From Cryptomeria japonica (lineage: Eukaryota > Streptophyta > Pinopsida > Cupressales > Cupressaceae), in the NCBI RefSeq assembly GCF_030272615.1, contig NC_081413.1, forward strand, positions 144,808,476-144,872,475: a stretch of DNA of 64,000 nucleotides, in the 5' to 3' direction. Positions 45,737 to 57,707 of the stretch are shown piece after piece (the stretch's first letter is position 1; every line of letters begins with the position of its first letter). The position numbers were made by a program, and so were the translations under genes. The notes under the pieces are model-generated. The model saw only the letters and a list, made by a program, of their open reading frames with translations. It did not search any database and had not been told where the DNA came from.

Positions 45737-48204
45737 TGTTGGCATTCTATACTCACATGAGAATGGTTGATATTGTCATTGATGGCAACCAACCGATAAC
45801 AAGATTCTACAGGTTCACCGACAATGTAGACATCATCTACTGGCATCGACAGACACAACAAGTTCATTCACTAGTATTTAGTTGACACCGGCAACGAAGC
45901 ATACCAACATCCAGGCCGACATGAGACAAGTTTTGTTTATTGTATTATAATGTAATTATTTGTAAAGCCGACATGATGTATTGTAAAGGCTCATATATGT
46001 ATAAGATATTATAGGTCATTTTTGATATAGCATGGAGAGGAAATTATGTAATGGTATTATGTAGAAGATAGCGAAAATATTTTGTAATAAGGCAGATAGG
46101 TTATGTGAGTGAATATCATTCACCGATAGGTTTTTGGTTAAGGTTTCTGATAGAGCTTAAACTGCTACTGAATCAAGCATTGCAAATGCTAATTTGAGTA
46201 GTACCTTGTCTTGGATTTAATTATCCATTTTGTAGTCAATGAGACTCTTTTATTGAGCAGTGATGGTGCAGGAGCACCCATGGAGACAAGGTGCACTAGG
46301 GTCACTAAGAGGCCCTCATGGAGAATAAAAGGGAAATGAAGTCTAAAAGGCCTTTAAGGTCTTAAAACAATGTAATAATGGCCAATAGATCCTAAATGTG
46401 CAATGAGATGTAATAAAAAGATCAAAAAGTATAAAATTGTCAATGTTGGCAAGAAGGCCTAGAAAAGGCTAAAATTGGGTTTTGAAGGGTAGAATAGGTG
46501 TGTGAAGAATAAACCATGTTTTAAATGTTTTTAAGGTCATCTTAAGACCATTTTTGTGTGTTGGTAGAGTTAGGGGTCCAAGTTGTTCATGTTGACAACT
46601 TTGTTTGTCAACATGACAAGTTTTGAGAGCAACTTTAATTGTCAAAACTGCAAAAATGACAAGAATAGGTGGTTAGAGGTAGTTGGGTGTTATAGTTCAG
46701 TCTTGAAGACCAAAAATACTATAAAATGTTGCAAAACAATACTTTTGAGGGATATTGTGGGTGATGGTCGAAGATAATCAGTTTGAAGCAATAAAATCTA
46801 TATTTTTCATGTGCATTTTCTGAGTCTCAACGTGTTACAGTCTGATCTCTATTAATTTTGATGCATTTGATGTTCATATCTTGAAATTTTCTTGGTTATA
46901 GATGATAAGGAAATTATTTAACTTCACTTTGGAAGTAGTGGCACTTATTTTCATTATGTTTAATAAAAGATCTCTACATTTTTGTGAAAACTGACAAAAC
47001 CTTAGGGTAACCAGTGACTGAAATAATGTAAGTTTGCTCCATTTTCATGCATAACCAGTCCTCATTTTGGGAAGGGATGAGGTTAAGGATGTATAGTACT
47101 TGTTCATGGTGTGTGCAGGGTTCCATGCAGGAGATTGAATGTGTATGCAAGAGGTTTTCATGACTGTTACAGTCACAAACAGGTAGTTTGACTATCACAG
47201 TCAAGAGTAGAAGCTTTGTTTGAAGTGATAAAGTGTGCTATGGCCAGGAGGGATTAGAGGGGAGTTGTGTGGTGTTTTGAAAAACTTCTCAAAGTTGTAG
47301 ATGGAAGTGGATTACCCAAAGGAGGGGCTAAATCGGTGAGTTACTAGAGATAGCGGTAGACTATCACAGCTAGGATAGTATAAGGTAAGGGGAGTTATTT
47401 GCCAAGGAAAGTTGATTTCAAAGATACCATGGGATGTGGATAGAGCCTAGATTGTTGTTAAAGTGCCTTGAGTGTTTGGGAGTGGATGTAAGCATTGTTT
47501 GGGTGGTCATCTTAAGGGGTATTGGTTGACTGTCAAACAACAAGTGTTAGGATAGTGATAAGTCTTTTATCTTGAGGACCTAGTTTGGATTCTAGTTGGA
47601 TTGTAAGACTTTCAAATACTATGTGGGAAGAGTCTACCTTGGTGTTAGGGTATGGAGAAGACTAAGAGAAAAGTATTGATCCTAGAGTAGGATCCAAAGG
47701 AGTGAGTAGGTTATCAAAACCTTAAAAGTGCAGGCTTAAACAAAATGATGAGATGATCAGCCATGATCAATAGGAGTCAAAATGTAGAGTTTGTAACACC
47801 TAGCATGTAGAAGGATCATTTGGTGTGTCACCTTGAGTGACTGAACCCTTGGGAGTTCTAGAGTAGGAGATTCCACTACATCAAGTGAGCTCTAGCTGTT
47901 GGCCTTCATGCATGTACAGGCCCCTATTGTAAGTAATATTTATTCATATTGGCCAGTGAGTAAATATTGTAAGTCACAAATCCCACCACAGTTTTTCCCT
48001 TATCAGGTTTCCTCACCAAAATATCTTGTGTTATGGAGTACATTTATGCTATCTCTATTATTTCTCTTTGCTGCATTATTACTTATTTACCGTTACATTA
48101 GTTTGGGTTGCAAAGTTATAAATAAGTTCAAATATTCCAATAATCGGTAAGACACTGATTCACCCCCCCTCTTAGTGTCTTTGGGATTGTCATTGCATAT
48201 AACA
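45737..48204 (+). repeat. 5' LTR of the outer non-autonomous element, split by a solo LTR
   Basis: It starts TGTTGGCATTC and ends GCATATAACA, just before the primer site. Without the insertion at 46264-47883 and one copy of its target duplication it is about 843 bp. Its last 400 bases match the 3' LTR at 60902-61312. Confidence 0.88.
46264..47883. mobile_element. Solo LTR, 1620 bp, duplication AGTGA
   Basis: AGTGA precedes (46259-46263) and follows it (47884-47888). The empty site survives in the 3' LTR at about 60990 (GAGCAGTGAGCTCTAGG). Ends TGGTGCAGGAGCACC and CCACTACATCA are TG...CA. No ORF with a motif, and no primer site or polypurine tract, adjoins. Confidence 0.9.
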
Positions 48205-48206
48205 AT

Positions 48207-48218
48207 TGGTATCAGAGC
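48207..48218 (+). other. Primer-binding site of the outer non-autonomous element
   Basis: An exact TGGTATCAGAGC two bases after the LTR end at 48204. Confidence 0.93.
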
Positions 48219-48269
48219 CTGGTCCTCTATTTGTAAAAGCCTAACAACTTGAGGAAGATTTTGAAACCT

Positions 48270-49390
48270 GTACTGATGGAGAGTTTGAGAAAATAGTTGG
48301 AAGGAACTCTTGAAGATTTTGATGCAAAAAATTTGAAGAATATAAAACTTTAAAATGATCTGAGGACTGCACAAGAACTCATTAAAAGACTTCGAGAGAA
48401 CCTATTTATAGCACAAAACAAGAGGAAGGAACTTCATTAGCAAATGCAGAAACTTGATGATGAAAAGGAAAATCTTAGAGATATTGCAGAGAAGTTGACA
48501 CAGGAGAACACTAACATGAGGAATGAAATGTAAGATTTAATCATGAGGCTATGTAAGGATATTGAAGATAGGAAGAAGAATGAAGAAGACTTGACTCGGA
48601 GACTTAATGATGGAGCAAACAAAAAATCTGAGACTTTGTCATGAGAATGATATTCTAAAGATAGATCTGATTAAAATGCAACATGATAAAGAGGAGCTTA
48701 GGAGACAAATTGGCTTTCTGGAAAATGAGTTGATCACTACAAATGAAAACAAAGACAAATTCAAGAAAAGCTCAGAAAGACTAGATGACATGTTGAAAAG
48801 ACAAAAACTTGATGGAGATACAATTGGACTTGGATTTGAACATGGAGAAATTTTCGGGATTGCAAATAATCAAGATCACAACAAACTGGTAAGACAACCT
48901 AATGCTTATAAATTTAATGGGAAATATTTTAATTACAAAAAAAATGGTCATAGAGAAAATCAGTGCAGATTTAGAAATAATCAGAATACAAATTTACCCA
49001 CCGGTTAGTGTTCCACATGCAATAAAGTTGGTCATAACTCAGAAAATTGCAGAATGAATGTGAAATGCTATGTTTGTGGTAGACTTGGACATTTATCTAA
49101 TCAATGCAGAACACAAATTGGTCAAGGATATGGAAAGGATATTCAAAGGAACAATGTAACTTGTTATGCATGTAACAAGATTGGGCATATTGCAAAATCT
49201 TTTAGAAGCTAGACTATATCGGAGAACAATAAAGGATCTAATGAGAAAGGAAAGGAAAAAGTAAGTGAAATAAAGAAAGAATTTTCAAAACAATGGATTA
49301 AGAAGAGAGATCAGAGAGTTGATGAATCTGTCTTTGCACCAGTAGAACAGAGTAACCCTCCACCAGTAGGAGATTCTTCATCTAACTAAG
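48270..49390 (+). pseudogene. ORF1 of the outer element: coiled coil plus zinc knuckles
   Basis: The first half (about 48270-48700, with stops) is a long charged coiled coil (IKRLRENLFIAQNKRKEL, EENTNMRNEM-type heptads); the open frame 48607-49008 continues it. Four knuckle-like units follow: YFNYKKNGHRENQC, in which both leading Cys are Tyr; CSTCNKVGHNSENC and CYVCGRLGHLSNQC, which are complete; and CYACNKIGHIAKSF, in which the last Cys is Phe. A basic KGKEKVSEIKKE tail ends at a stop at 49387. This is a Gag/nucleocapsid-like RNA-binding protein, homologous block for block to 57657-56380 on the other strand. About five stops plus a frameshift make it inactive. Confidence 0.8.
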
Positions 49391-49617
49391 GAATAATCCT
49401 TAGAGGGTATGGCAGAAAACTTAAAATCATGCATTCTACCCTTGGTTGATGGTGAGAAGTTATATTTCTTCTTTACCGGGAGATATGTTAAGACTTCACT
49501 TAACCGGCAAGCATTTAATGCGGTTGTTGGAGAACTTTTTGGTTATAAAGCACTAGGAAAACCCTCATTTCAATCCACCAAGCATCCAAGCATTCAAAGA
49601 GCGCAAAGTGAGAGAAA
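49391..49617 (+). other. Spacer between ORF1 and ORF2, outer element
   Basis: A 227-base spacer. It encodes a short frame with no motif (49409-49633) and ends in a candidate ORF2 leader (AGAGAAAATG at 49610-49619). Confidence 0.5.
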
Positions 49618-51117
49618 ATGCATTCTAAGGTGAAGTCGCAAAGTGTTTTCAGGCATTCAAGGATTTCACAAGTTAAAACGTATTTATCTTTCAAATTGGC
49701 ATCTTCATCTTCTACACCTGAATTTATTGCAAACCCTACTATGGTAGAAAAAATTAAGCACCCTAGACCCATGTTTAAAATCATTCATGAGATTGCTAAG
49801 CAAGATGATTCCATCAGACCCTTTTTTAAGATTCCAAAGGGAGTTTCTTTTGCCAAAGACTTGAGGATTTATATTCAGTGCAACATAGAGAATTTAGGGT
49901 CTGATGACTTGAAGAACATGTACATAGATGTTATAACTGATGACCAAGGTTTAGTCTAGGCGGAGCATAAGATTGTTGAGGATTTAGGATTTCTTGAAAT
50001 TCTTAACATTCCTGAATTTCTGGATAAGATAGTTCATCTTGTACTAAGGAGATTTCATGGGGAGTTTATGTGGCTAGAATCTATTTTTAAAATCACTAAG
50101 GAGGAAATCAAGGCAGTTACTAGTTTACCCTCAACCGGTACTAGGATTGACAAAAAGAAGAAGATACCAAAAAAGGGTGTTATGGACCTAACTGAAGCTA
50201 CATTTGACAACAGATCTCTTAGGGTTAATGATATCACTGATGAAAATGTGAAATATGTGAGCATGGTATTTGGATACAGGGTTACACATGCAAATAGGTT
50301 AAATTATGTTTCTAGTTTGTGTATTCATAGTGCATATGAGATGGTTAAGAAAAATGCTAAGATTGATATCTGTGAGTGGCTTAAGGATGAAATACTAGAT
50401 AACTTAAAGAAGATTAAGGGTGACAAGAAGGGGACATTCCATTTTGGGAATCTACTTGTGTGTTTAATACTTTACTTCACAAAGGAGATACCCGACATTG
50501 GTCACAAGGACTTTGCAAATGACATCCCAGTAGGTAGACAGATCATGGAAGCTATTACCAACATTGGTGCTAACAATGATGACATGGTAAAAGACTACTT
50601 CAAAAAATTCCAAACTAAAATGAAGGCTAGAGAAAGGTTACCACAGAGCATTGTGGATAAGTATGACAGGCAAATTTGTTTTGTAATCAAAAGAGATGAA
50701 ACATGGATGGGAGTTGTTACTCCTAGAACTATTTGGATAACAGAGATGGGATATGAAGTTGATCTAAATATTCTTTAGGCTTATGCTAAGACACTTCTTG
50801 ATGCACCAAGGGAACCCTCTGAAGAATTTTTTGGCAGTGGTGAGACTATTAAGAGTGTTGTTTCGATGCAAAAGAAGAGAAAAAGAAGAGAAAAATTCAT
50901 CAGAGATGCATCCAAAATGGCTAAAGAAGTTAAGGAAAATGTGATTAACTTGAGTGGTATTTCTTCTAGTGAATTGGAAGGCCTAGAACTGGTAGCTCAT
51001 GTTTTATCGGTTGTCACTTCTTCTGATACAGATAGTGGTAAGGTAGTAGAGTTCAAGAGAGTTGAAAGGAAGGAAAAGGAAACCCTCATTGGTACTTTCT
51101 CCTCCTCCTAAAAGGAC
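49618..51117 (+). pseudogene. ORF2 of the outer element, N-terminal and central part
   Basis: Start ATG at 49618; one TAG at 49957 separates it from an upstream remainder, then 50068-50778 is open (236 residues). Blocks: KIVHLVLRRFHGEFMWLESI, then FKITKEEIKAVTSLPSTG, a variable basic loop, KYVSMVFGYRVTHANRLNYV, then IHSAYEMVKKNAKIDICEWL and FHFGNLLVCLILYFTKEIPD. The WLE...KITKEEI...LPSTG pattern resembles uncharacterised proteins that recur in plant repeats; no enzymatic motif is seen. The basic end (KKRKRREKFIRDASKMAKE) may enter the nucleus. The frame is cut at 51118 by the nested element and resumes at 58896. The function is unknown. Confidence 0.75.
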
Positions 51118-51122
51118 AAGAA

Positions 51123-52281
51123 TGATGAATACTAAGAGGGGGGGTGAATTAGTATGCCAAAAACCTTTGTACTTAAACACTTAAACAATCTGAAGATAAA
51201 CCGGTAAAACAGTCTAGTAGACAGACCGGTTATCACACATGCAAACCAAAATGCAAATAAAGCATTCACCTACAAAAGAAATACAATCATAACACAAGAT
51301 ATTTGATTTGGAAACCCAAATGGGAAAACCATGGTGAGATGGAACTCACAAGTCACTATCTGTAGAATAGAAACCAGATCGGTTAAGGTCAGACCGGTCA
51401 AGGTCTTACAATGTTCTTCACAAGAACAGATCCTGTTAGGAATCTCAATCTCTATTAGGAGATAAGTCTGATTAAAGACTACCTTGTTAGAGGATTTTAG
51501 ATTCATAGAAGTGAATCACCTTGTTAGAGGATTTTACAATAGGCTTTTGGGCCTACCTGGTTAAGGGCTACATACTTGTCAAAGATGTGAGTAATCAACA
51601 AGTGTTTGATCTATCTAATAGCACAAACTTCTTGGTTAGATCCAGTATAGCTCATTTCTAATGCATTCCAGCATTACTTTAGTCTTCTCTCTCTCTCTCT
51701 CTCAGTTACAACTTGATCTTCTCAGATAAGATCACTCTTACAACAATTCAACAACCACCGTATACCCTAGTCACAACATAAACCCTTTCAGCAACAACAA
51801 CAACCTAAAACCCTAGACATGATGTCCTTTTAAAGGTATCTAATTTCATGTCGGTCCAATAGGATTACATTACAATTTCCTAGGTTCAATGAATCTAGAC
51901 ATACTCAGTAACACGACACAAAAATCACCGTCAGTGTGTCGGCACCATCAATCAATCGGTGGATTGGTAACTCGTCACAGAGTATTATTGGTTCATACAA
52001 AACACCGGTTGTTGGTTTGACAATAATGAAGACTAGTAAGAATGTGTTATGCCACTTTTCTCCCTCGTACTGCTTGAGATCTAGGAGCCGCTTGGGGTCG
52101 ACATGCCGCTTCAGGCCGGAAAACACATTCTGCAAAATCACCAATAGTCTAAAGACTAGAATACAACATACCGGTTGGAACAAATACCAGTTGAGCTCTA
52201 GCTCATACATATAAAGAGGATCTCAATACAAGTGTGTGTCCATCAATGACAATCACAACATAAACATCAAAAATGCCAACA
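51123..52281 (-). repeat. Left (3') LTR of the nested element, 1159 bp
   Basis: It starts TGATGAATACTAAGAGG and ends AATGCCAACA, next to the polypurine tract. It has a CT run of about ten units near 51690. It lacks the roughly 28-bp tandem duplication that the right LTR has near 58560-58590. Confidence 0.93.
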
Positions 52282-52293
52282 ATCTCCCCCTTT
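52282..52293 (-). other. Polypurine tract of the nested element
   Basis: ATCTCCCCCTTT on the plus strand is AAAGGGGGAGAT on the minus strand, directly before the LTR start TGTTGGCATT. Confidence 0.93.
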
Positions 52294-52980
52294 GGCATTG
52301 ATGGCAACACTTAGGAAAATAAAATTTTGACATCTAAGTGTTTTACAACAAAAACATGCCATTAACAAAATTGCTCCCCCTAAGAATATACACTATCCCT
52401 TAATCAATACAGTGTATAGCAATTTTGCATACAGAGCATAAACATTGAGATATCAAAGCATATAGCATATATCAAAACATATATCAAAATTTCAAAACCA
52501 GATACTTCTCCCTATCTATCTCCAAAATAGATAGAGTACTTCTCCCCCTTTGCCAACAATGACAAAGTACCGCTGAACAACCCTGTTTCCATTGGATATT
52601 GAAATAATAAAAGTTTATGACAACAATGAATAATACTTGTCAAAAAATGATTTATAGTCCTACAAAAATTGTTTCATGGATAGAGACCAGGACTCAAGCA
52701 AGGAGGTGGCCACTTCTTTCTCTGTTTGCATCTGGGATACCTATTCCTCCATGGCATCAACTGTGCTTAGCTCCTACGTAACTGTCAAGGCATCCAGGTT
52801 CAAATAACACTTCTGAAGAATTTCCAGACATGGAAGTAAAACCAGTTGTAGCTCCTACAAATCTCTAGATCATTTACTGGTCTCTTGCTCCATTTTCCCT
52901 GATTGAATCTGGAACCAATGAACAGTTTGCCCATAAGTTGCAAAGGAATCATAGGGTAGCTTAAATGTGCTCAAGTAGGA
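52294..52980 (-). other. 3' untranslated stretch of the nested element
   Basis: No coding motif. Further C-rich polypurine-like tracts occur at 52370-52382 and 52540-52552. Decayed ORF2 tail codons may extend a little into the right end. Confidence 0.55.
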
Positions 52981-54279
52981 CTATAAGTCGATTCGAAGCT
53001 TTTGCTTCTGAGTTAGCACATCATTGCAAAATAGATGGGGTTGACAGATTTTACTTAGTAGCAAGTTTCCCTCATCCAAAGCATCCCTTATATCCTTTTG
53101 GTCTTTCAGAAGTTTAGACCGGAGCTCAATCAACTTTTTCACCAGAGCAATGTTAAGAGCCTTTTGATTCTCTTTCTTGACATTTGCCTTAGCTACTTCT
53201 TCCAGGCTCTGCACCCGATCATCCACTATAGTACATAGTAGTTTGAGTTGTGTAAGTGATGATTCAGTGTTAGGAAGATTGGTACCAGGGATCAAACTGG
53301 TAAGGGTGTCTACAACCGCCTAAATTATGTCTTTCTCCTTTTTCCTGTGAATGATCTCAAGGCGCTCTTGAGAAACCTTGATGCTCTACATAAGCTCTGA
53401 CTCACTTGTAGACTGGAGATTGATAGGACTGGAGATATCAGCCGGTTTGGCTTGACTCCTAGTTGCCTTCGGATTCTCCATCTATGTGCTCTTCATTGCT
53501 TCTGCTACCTTGCCTGCTTCTTCCTTCTTCCTTTTCTCTGCTTCTTTCTTCTGTTCTTGTTCCTTGTCTTCCTCTTCTTTCTTTTTCTTCTCTGCTTCCT
53601 TCCTCTTCTCCTCTTCTTTCTCTTCCTCTTCCTTCTTCTTCTTTTCTTCTTCTTTCTTCTTCTTCTTTTCTTCCTCTTCCTTCTTCTTCTTTTCTTCCTC
53701 TTCCTTCTTTTTCTTTTCTTCCTTGTCCTTTTCTTCTTTCTTCTTCCTATCATCTTCTTGCTTCTTCTTCTCTTCATCTTTTCATTTCTCCTTTTCCTCT
53801 TTTCTCTTCTCTTCCTCTTTTCTCCTTTTCTCATCTTAATCCCTCTTCTTCTTCTCTTCCTATTCCTTAGCCACTTCCTGTGTGTCCTTGGCTTGCTCAC
53901 TGCCATGGTCGGCTTGTTGCCCCTATTCTGTTCCCTTAGAAGGTATGTCTTGAGTGACATCTTCTACGTCCAGGGCATCGACATCAATAGTGTCGATTGG
54001 TTCTTTAACCAAGTTTCCTTCTTCATCAAAAACTTCATCTGGTTTGGATATGACCAGTTCTTTTTCTGCTTGTCGGTTGACCATTCATGCTTTGTGAGCT
54101 TAAATAGCATGATTCATATACTGATGAGTTTCTTTTTCAACATCATCAACTCTTCCTTCCAACAACCAGAGTCTTCTTCTCCTTGTGAAGAAGAGTCCTT
54201 TATTTTGATCCAAAACATCAAATAATTATGAATTTGAGAGGTTGGGAAAGTACTGTGCAAAGACTTTCTCCCTAATATC
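52981..54279 (-). pseudogene. ORF2 C-terminal part of the nested element, with Lys/Glu-rich tract
   Basis: Read right to left: an acidic segment (DTIDVDALDVEDVTQD, about 53960-54000), then about 110 residues of almost pure Lys/Glu/Arg (EEKKKKEEEE-type, 53880-53540), a short SQAKPADISSPINLQSTSE linker, and a helical, heptad-rich end (NTESSLTQLKLLC ... KKLIELRSKLLKDQKD, frame 53295-52981). The outer element has a parallel end at 58896-60700 without the long Lys/Glu run. This looks like a charged single helix followed by a coiled coil. Several stops break it, and the plus-strand frames over the tract are artefacts. Confidence 0.65.
53500..53880. repeat. Long polypyrimidine tract (TTC/TCC-rich)
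   Basis: About 350 bases of almost uninterrupted C and T on the plus strand (TTCTTCCTCTTCCTTCTTCT-type). It encodes the Lys/Glu tract on the minus strand. Polypurine-polypyrimidine mirror stretches of this length can form triplex DNA. Confidence 0.85.
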
Positions 54280-55953
54280 CTATTCTTTTTCAATGACAAT
54301 ACACCATTTATTATCTAATGCTTTATATAAAGAATCCAGTGTCTGAGATTTGATCTTTGATGGCGACCGATCATTTTTACAAAAATAAATAATGATTTCC
54401 TGTAATATTTCTTCCTTCTCCTCATCACTAAATTCATCATAATAATTTACTAAATCATGAAGTAATTTTCTCCTAGTAATCTTAGCTGTCCTTTGAAAAT
54501 GTGTCAAAGGTTTGTATGAGGAGATATCAATATTTACCGGTGCGGATGCTGCTAGTTCATTCTTCTTCATTTTCTTTGTTTGTCTGGCCTTCTTTGGCTT
54601 TTCATCAGACTTGGTCTCTTCAAAGTCTGATTCATTTGTCTTAGTCTTCGTTTTTCTTTCAAAGACTTTTGCCGGTGTTACTTTTGGTTTCTTCTTTGTA
54701 GGTGACCACTTGGTCACTCTTGGAGTTGCAATGGTAGCTAGTGCCGATGTTGTAGGCACTGCCTTTGCTTTTTTTGTAGCCGGTTCTTTTCCTTTCTTGA
54801 CAGAGGGTTCCTTGGCCAGTGCAATCCTCTCCAAGTATGTTCCTGTCCTCTTAGCCTTACGATCAAGAGGCAAGGAAATAAGGGTTGAGGCATACCCTTC
54901 CAGCATGTCATACATCACCTCATAGCCCATTGGCTCCACTTCTTCCATTCTAGGCTCAACAGCCTCCATTAAGCATTTGTCCACCTGGATGGTGAAACAG
55001 ATGTCATCTTCATATTTCTTAACAATATAACCCAAGATCCTTACCCTTTGACTCATCTTCCTTCTGAACTCATCAAAATATTTGTTCAGCACTTCAGGGT
55101 AACTGGTTCCAATGGCTTGTATGCTTTCCTTGATCTGCTTGGTCACCATTTGGTCAAGAGACGACTGGACATCTCCTACTCCAAGAAAGTAGCATTAGAA
55201 ATAGAAAAACAACCCAACCAATAGTTGTCCAAATTTGAATCTTAGTGCATTATCCTATTTAATCGACTTCAAATTAGACAGGAGTTGCCTCTGCATAGTG
55301 GTGCATAGGTCAAATGATGCATCCTCTTTAATCATCTGGTAAGCAGCATTTACCACTGCAATAGATATAGAATTAATCTTGCTGGCTGAGAATGTTCTGT
55401 AGCTTATCACCATGCAGTCGTATTTCACCAGATCATCCTCGATAGGATTAACTATCATACCCTGTGAGTCACTTGTTGAACTGGTGAGCTTGGCCATTTT
55501 GGTTTTGCTTACCGTTCTTAGGGTTGGCACTTCCCCTATGTTACAAAAACTGGTGACTGCATGAATTGCCTGTGGCGTGATATCATGCGTCCTCTCTAGG
55601 TACATCTTGTCACCATGGACTCTGCTCAAAATGATCCTGATATGATCCTTCGTAAAATCTTCCAGAAAGTATACTACATTATGGAGTTTCTTCTTCTCTA
55701 GGATACTAAACTTCAGTTTGATTTTCTTGTCCTTGCTGCAAAATAAACCTAACTGGGTGTGAATAGCTAAAGACCCTAGGTCTTCTATTTTGCAATCAAC
55801 ATAATCTGAAATTCCCTCTTCAACTATGACTCTAGCCGGAACTTGTGATAAGGCATTATATTTGGACTTCCTTTCAATAAAACTTTCCGACTCAATGGAT
55901 GTACTAGAACTGGTATGAGATGCGGAAGCCATTGTTGAGTATTTCAAGAACAT
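54280..55953 (-). pseudogene. ORF2 N-terminal and central part of the nested element
   Basis: Two open pieces in order: 55953-55255 (232 residues; MFLKYSTMASASHTSSSTSI start, perhaps from the inner MASAS) and 55149-54280 (289 residues). The first holds DKMYLERTHDITPQAIHAVT, then YDCMVISYRTFSASKINSIS and VVNAAYQMIKEDASFDLC; each aligns in order with blocks of the outer ORF2 (MWLESIFKITKEEIKAVT, VSMVFGYRVTHANRLNYV, IHSAYEMVKKNAKIDICEW). The second holds EVLNKYFDEFRRKMSQRVRI and ICFTIQVDKCLMEAVEPRM, matching outer FKKFQTKMKARERLP and ICFVIKRDETWMGVVTPR, then a Lys-rich basic region. The gap 55150-55254 appears to carry a frameshift or unspliced stretch. The function is unknown. Confidence 0.75.
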
Positions 55954-56379
55954 GAAAAATACCTTTACAATGCGAATTTAGGGTTTCCTGATTTTGCTTC
56001 ACTCCACTCTCCGTTGGTTACCAAATCACTGCTTTGTGTTCTCCATGACCATTTACAAACTGGATTTGAATCTCCTTCAAGATTTGTCAACTTCTTGAAA
56101 TCTTAGCTCAAATCGCCTTTTCTTCGCTTTGCACTTTGAAAACTTTTCTTCGCTCGAAAATAGATAGTGAGAAAATGATTTGAAATATGCTTTTATACAT
56201 GTCTCTCACCTACTACCATTAATGCTCCTCTATTAGGGCATAAACCCTAATTTGCCTCTTTTACCATTTCTGGTCTTCTGGCAAGCGACAGGTATTACAT
56301 ACCGGTTAAGGTCTTTTACTGATGTAACCAGGGGTTCACAATCATTTCATTGTTTGCTTCCCCTAAGCCTTTTTGGAGC
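55954..56379 (-). other. Spacer between ORF1 and ORF2, nested element
   Basis: No coding motif. On the minus strand GTATAAAAGC (about 56190-56199), about 240 bases before the ORF2 start, is a possible internal TATA box, which would allow ORF2 its own transcript. That is inference. Confidence 0.45.
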
Positions 56380-57657
56380 TTAGTTTGCCAGTTCTGATAT
56401 TTCCACACTAGGTGCAGAAACCGGTTCCTCTTCCAACATTGTTGGTTTCTTCCTCCAAGTTTTGTTCATGTCCACTTGAACTATTTCAACATCAATTTCT
56501 CCTTTCTGAGTGACCGGTATATCATCAGATATACTCTTTCTGCTTCTGCAGAATCTTGCAATGTGACCCAGTTTGTTGCACTGATAGCAAACCAATCCAG
56601 GTGCTCTCCAAGGTCCATTATTCATGTTTCCATTCTTCCTTCTGCATGTAGTAGCAATGTGACCATGTCCATGACAAATCCAATAGTTTTCTCTCCATCC
56701 GATTGCCGGTTGATAACCATTGTTGCCTGACTGATAATTGTAGGCATTAAATCGGTTAGGGTTCCAGTTCACACAAGATTCCGGACCATCTCCTTGGGTC
56801 CTCTGAGGATATCTTCTGGTATTGTTCATGACAGACTTGCATTCAGATGCTCTATGCCCAAACATGTTGCATGCATAACAATGACCATTGAACTTATTGG
56901 ATCTAGGTACATTGTTGATAAAATAAGGAAAATTATTGTAGGCTTTGCTCCTACATACATTGGCAGTGTGTCCTTTTTTAAGATAGTTAAAGAAAATAGG
57001 TTTGAATTTTTTCTTACCTTTTCCTTTGAGTGTCAGTTGCTTCTTTGATGCTTCAGCATTTGTTCCTAAGGATTCTCCTTCCTCATGTCCAGAGAAACCA
57101 ATTCCATTGGTATTCTTTACCGGTCTAGATGACTCAAGCTTTTGCTCTAGCTTGGCAGTACTTTTGCTGAACTTAGCAAGTATTTCCTTTGACTTAGAGA
57201 GTTCTTTGGAAATAGTAGTATTTGACTCCATTAGGCTTGCATTTTCAGAGATGGCTATGTTCAGTTCATCTTGTACTCCTTCTTTTTCCATTCTACTCTC
57301 ATGAAGGCAAGAAGTCAGTGCACTAATCTCTTGTTTCGACTTGGAGATCTCATGATCTCTGCCCTTTACCAGATCTTCAGCTTTCCTCCGGTTCTCAAGC
57401 TCTTGACTAAACTAGATAGTCAGTCCTTCCAACTCCTTTGTTAGATTGGAGTTTGAATCATTTATCTTATTTACTTATGCAATCATATCTTCCATATTTG
57501 CCTTCATCTTCAGAACTACTTTTAGATAGCTCCATCAGCTTCTCTGCATGTTCTCTCCTTTTTGCTTGAGATGCCTTGTATTTACCATAAGATCATCATA
57601 GGCTTTCTCAGATTGAATGAGTCATTGAGTAAGTTCCCTCAAGTTGTATTCCCCCAT
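56380..57657 (-). pseudogene. ORF1 of the nested element: coiled coil plus zinc knuckles
   Basis: The start ATG is at 57657 (MGEYNLRELTQ, then a TGA), about 37 bases after the primer site. A charged coiled coil with several breaks leads into the open frame 57291-56380 (303 residues): heptads, a GIGFSGHEEGE block (outer: GLGFEHGE), and then the knuckle units. These are FFNYLKKGHTANVC with both leading Cys replaced; CYACNMFGHRASEC, complete; YWICHGHGHIATTC with first Cys to Tyr; and CYQCNKLGHIARFC, complete. The end is EVSAPSVEISELAN-like, acidic. It is a Gag/nucleocapsid-like RNA-binding protein. The loss of both Cys in unit 1 is shared with the outer copy and so is older than either insertion. 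Confidence 0.8.
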
Positions 57658-57693
57658 ATTTCTTTCCAAGTGGTTAAACTTATAGAAAGGTAG

Positions 57694-57705
57694 GCTCTGA
57701 TACCA
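57694..57705 (-). other. Primer-binding site of the nested element
   Basis: An exact GCTCTGATACCA with spacer AT before the LTR at 57708. Confidence 0.94.
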
Positions 57706-57707
57706 AT

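Noticed and set aside
53452-54225. Plus-strand frame of 257 residues rich in Leu and Phe, looking like a membrane protein
   Set aside because: It is the antisense of the Lys/Glu tract of ORF2. The hydrophobicity comes from TTC/CTT triplets only.
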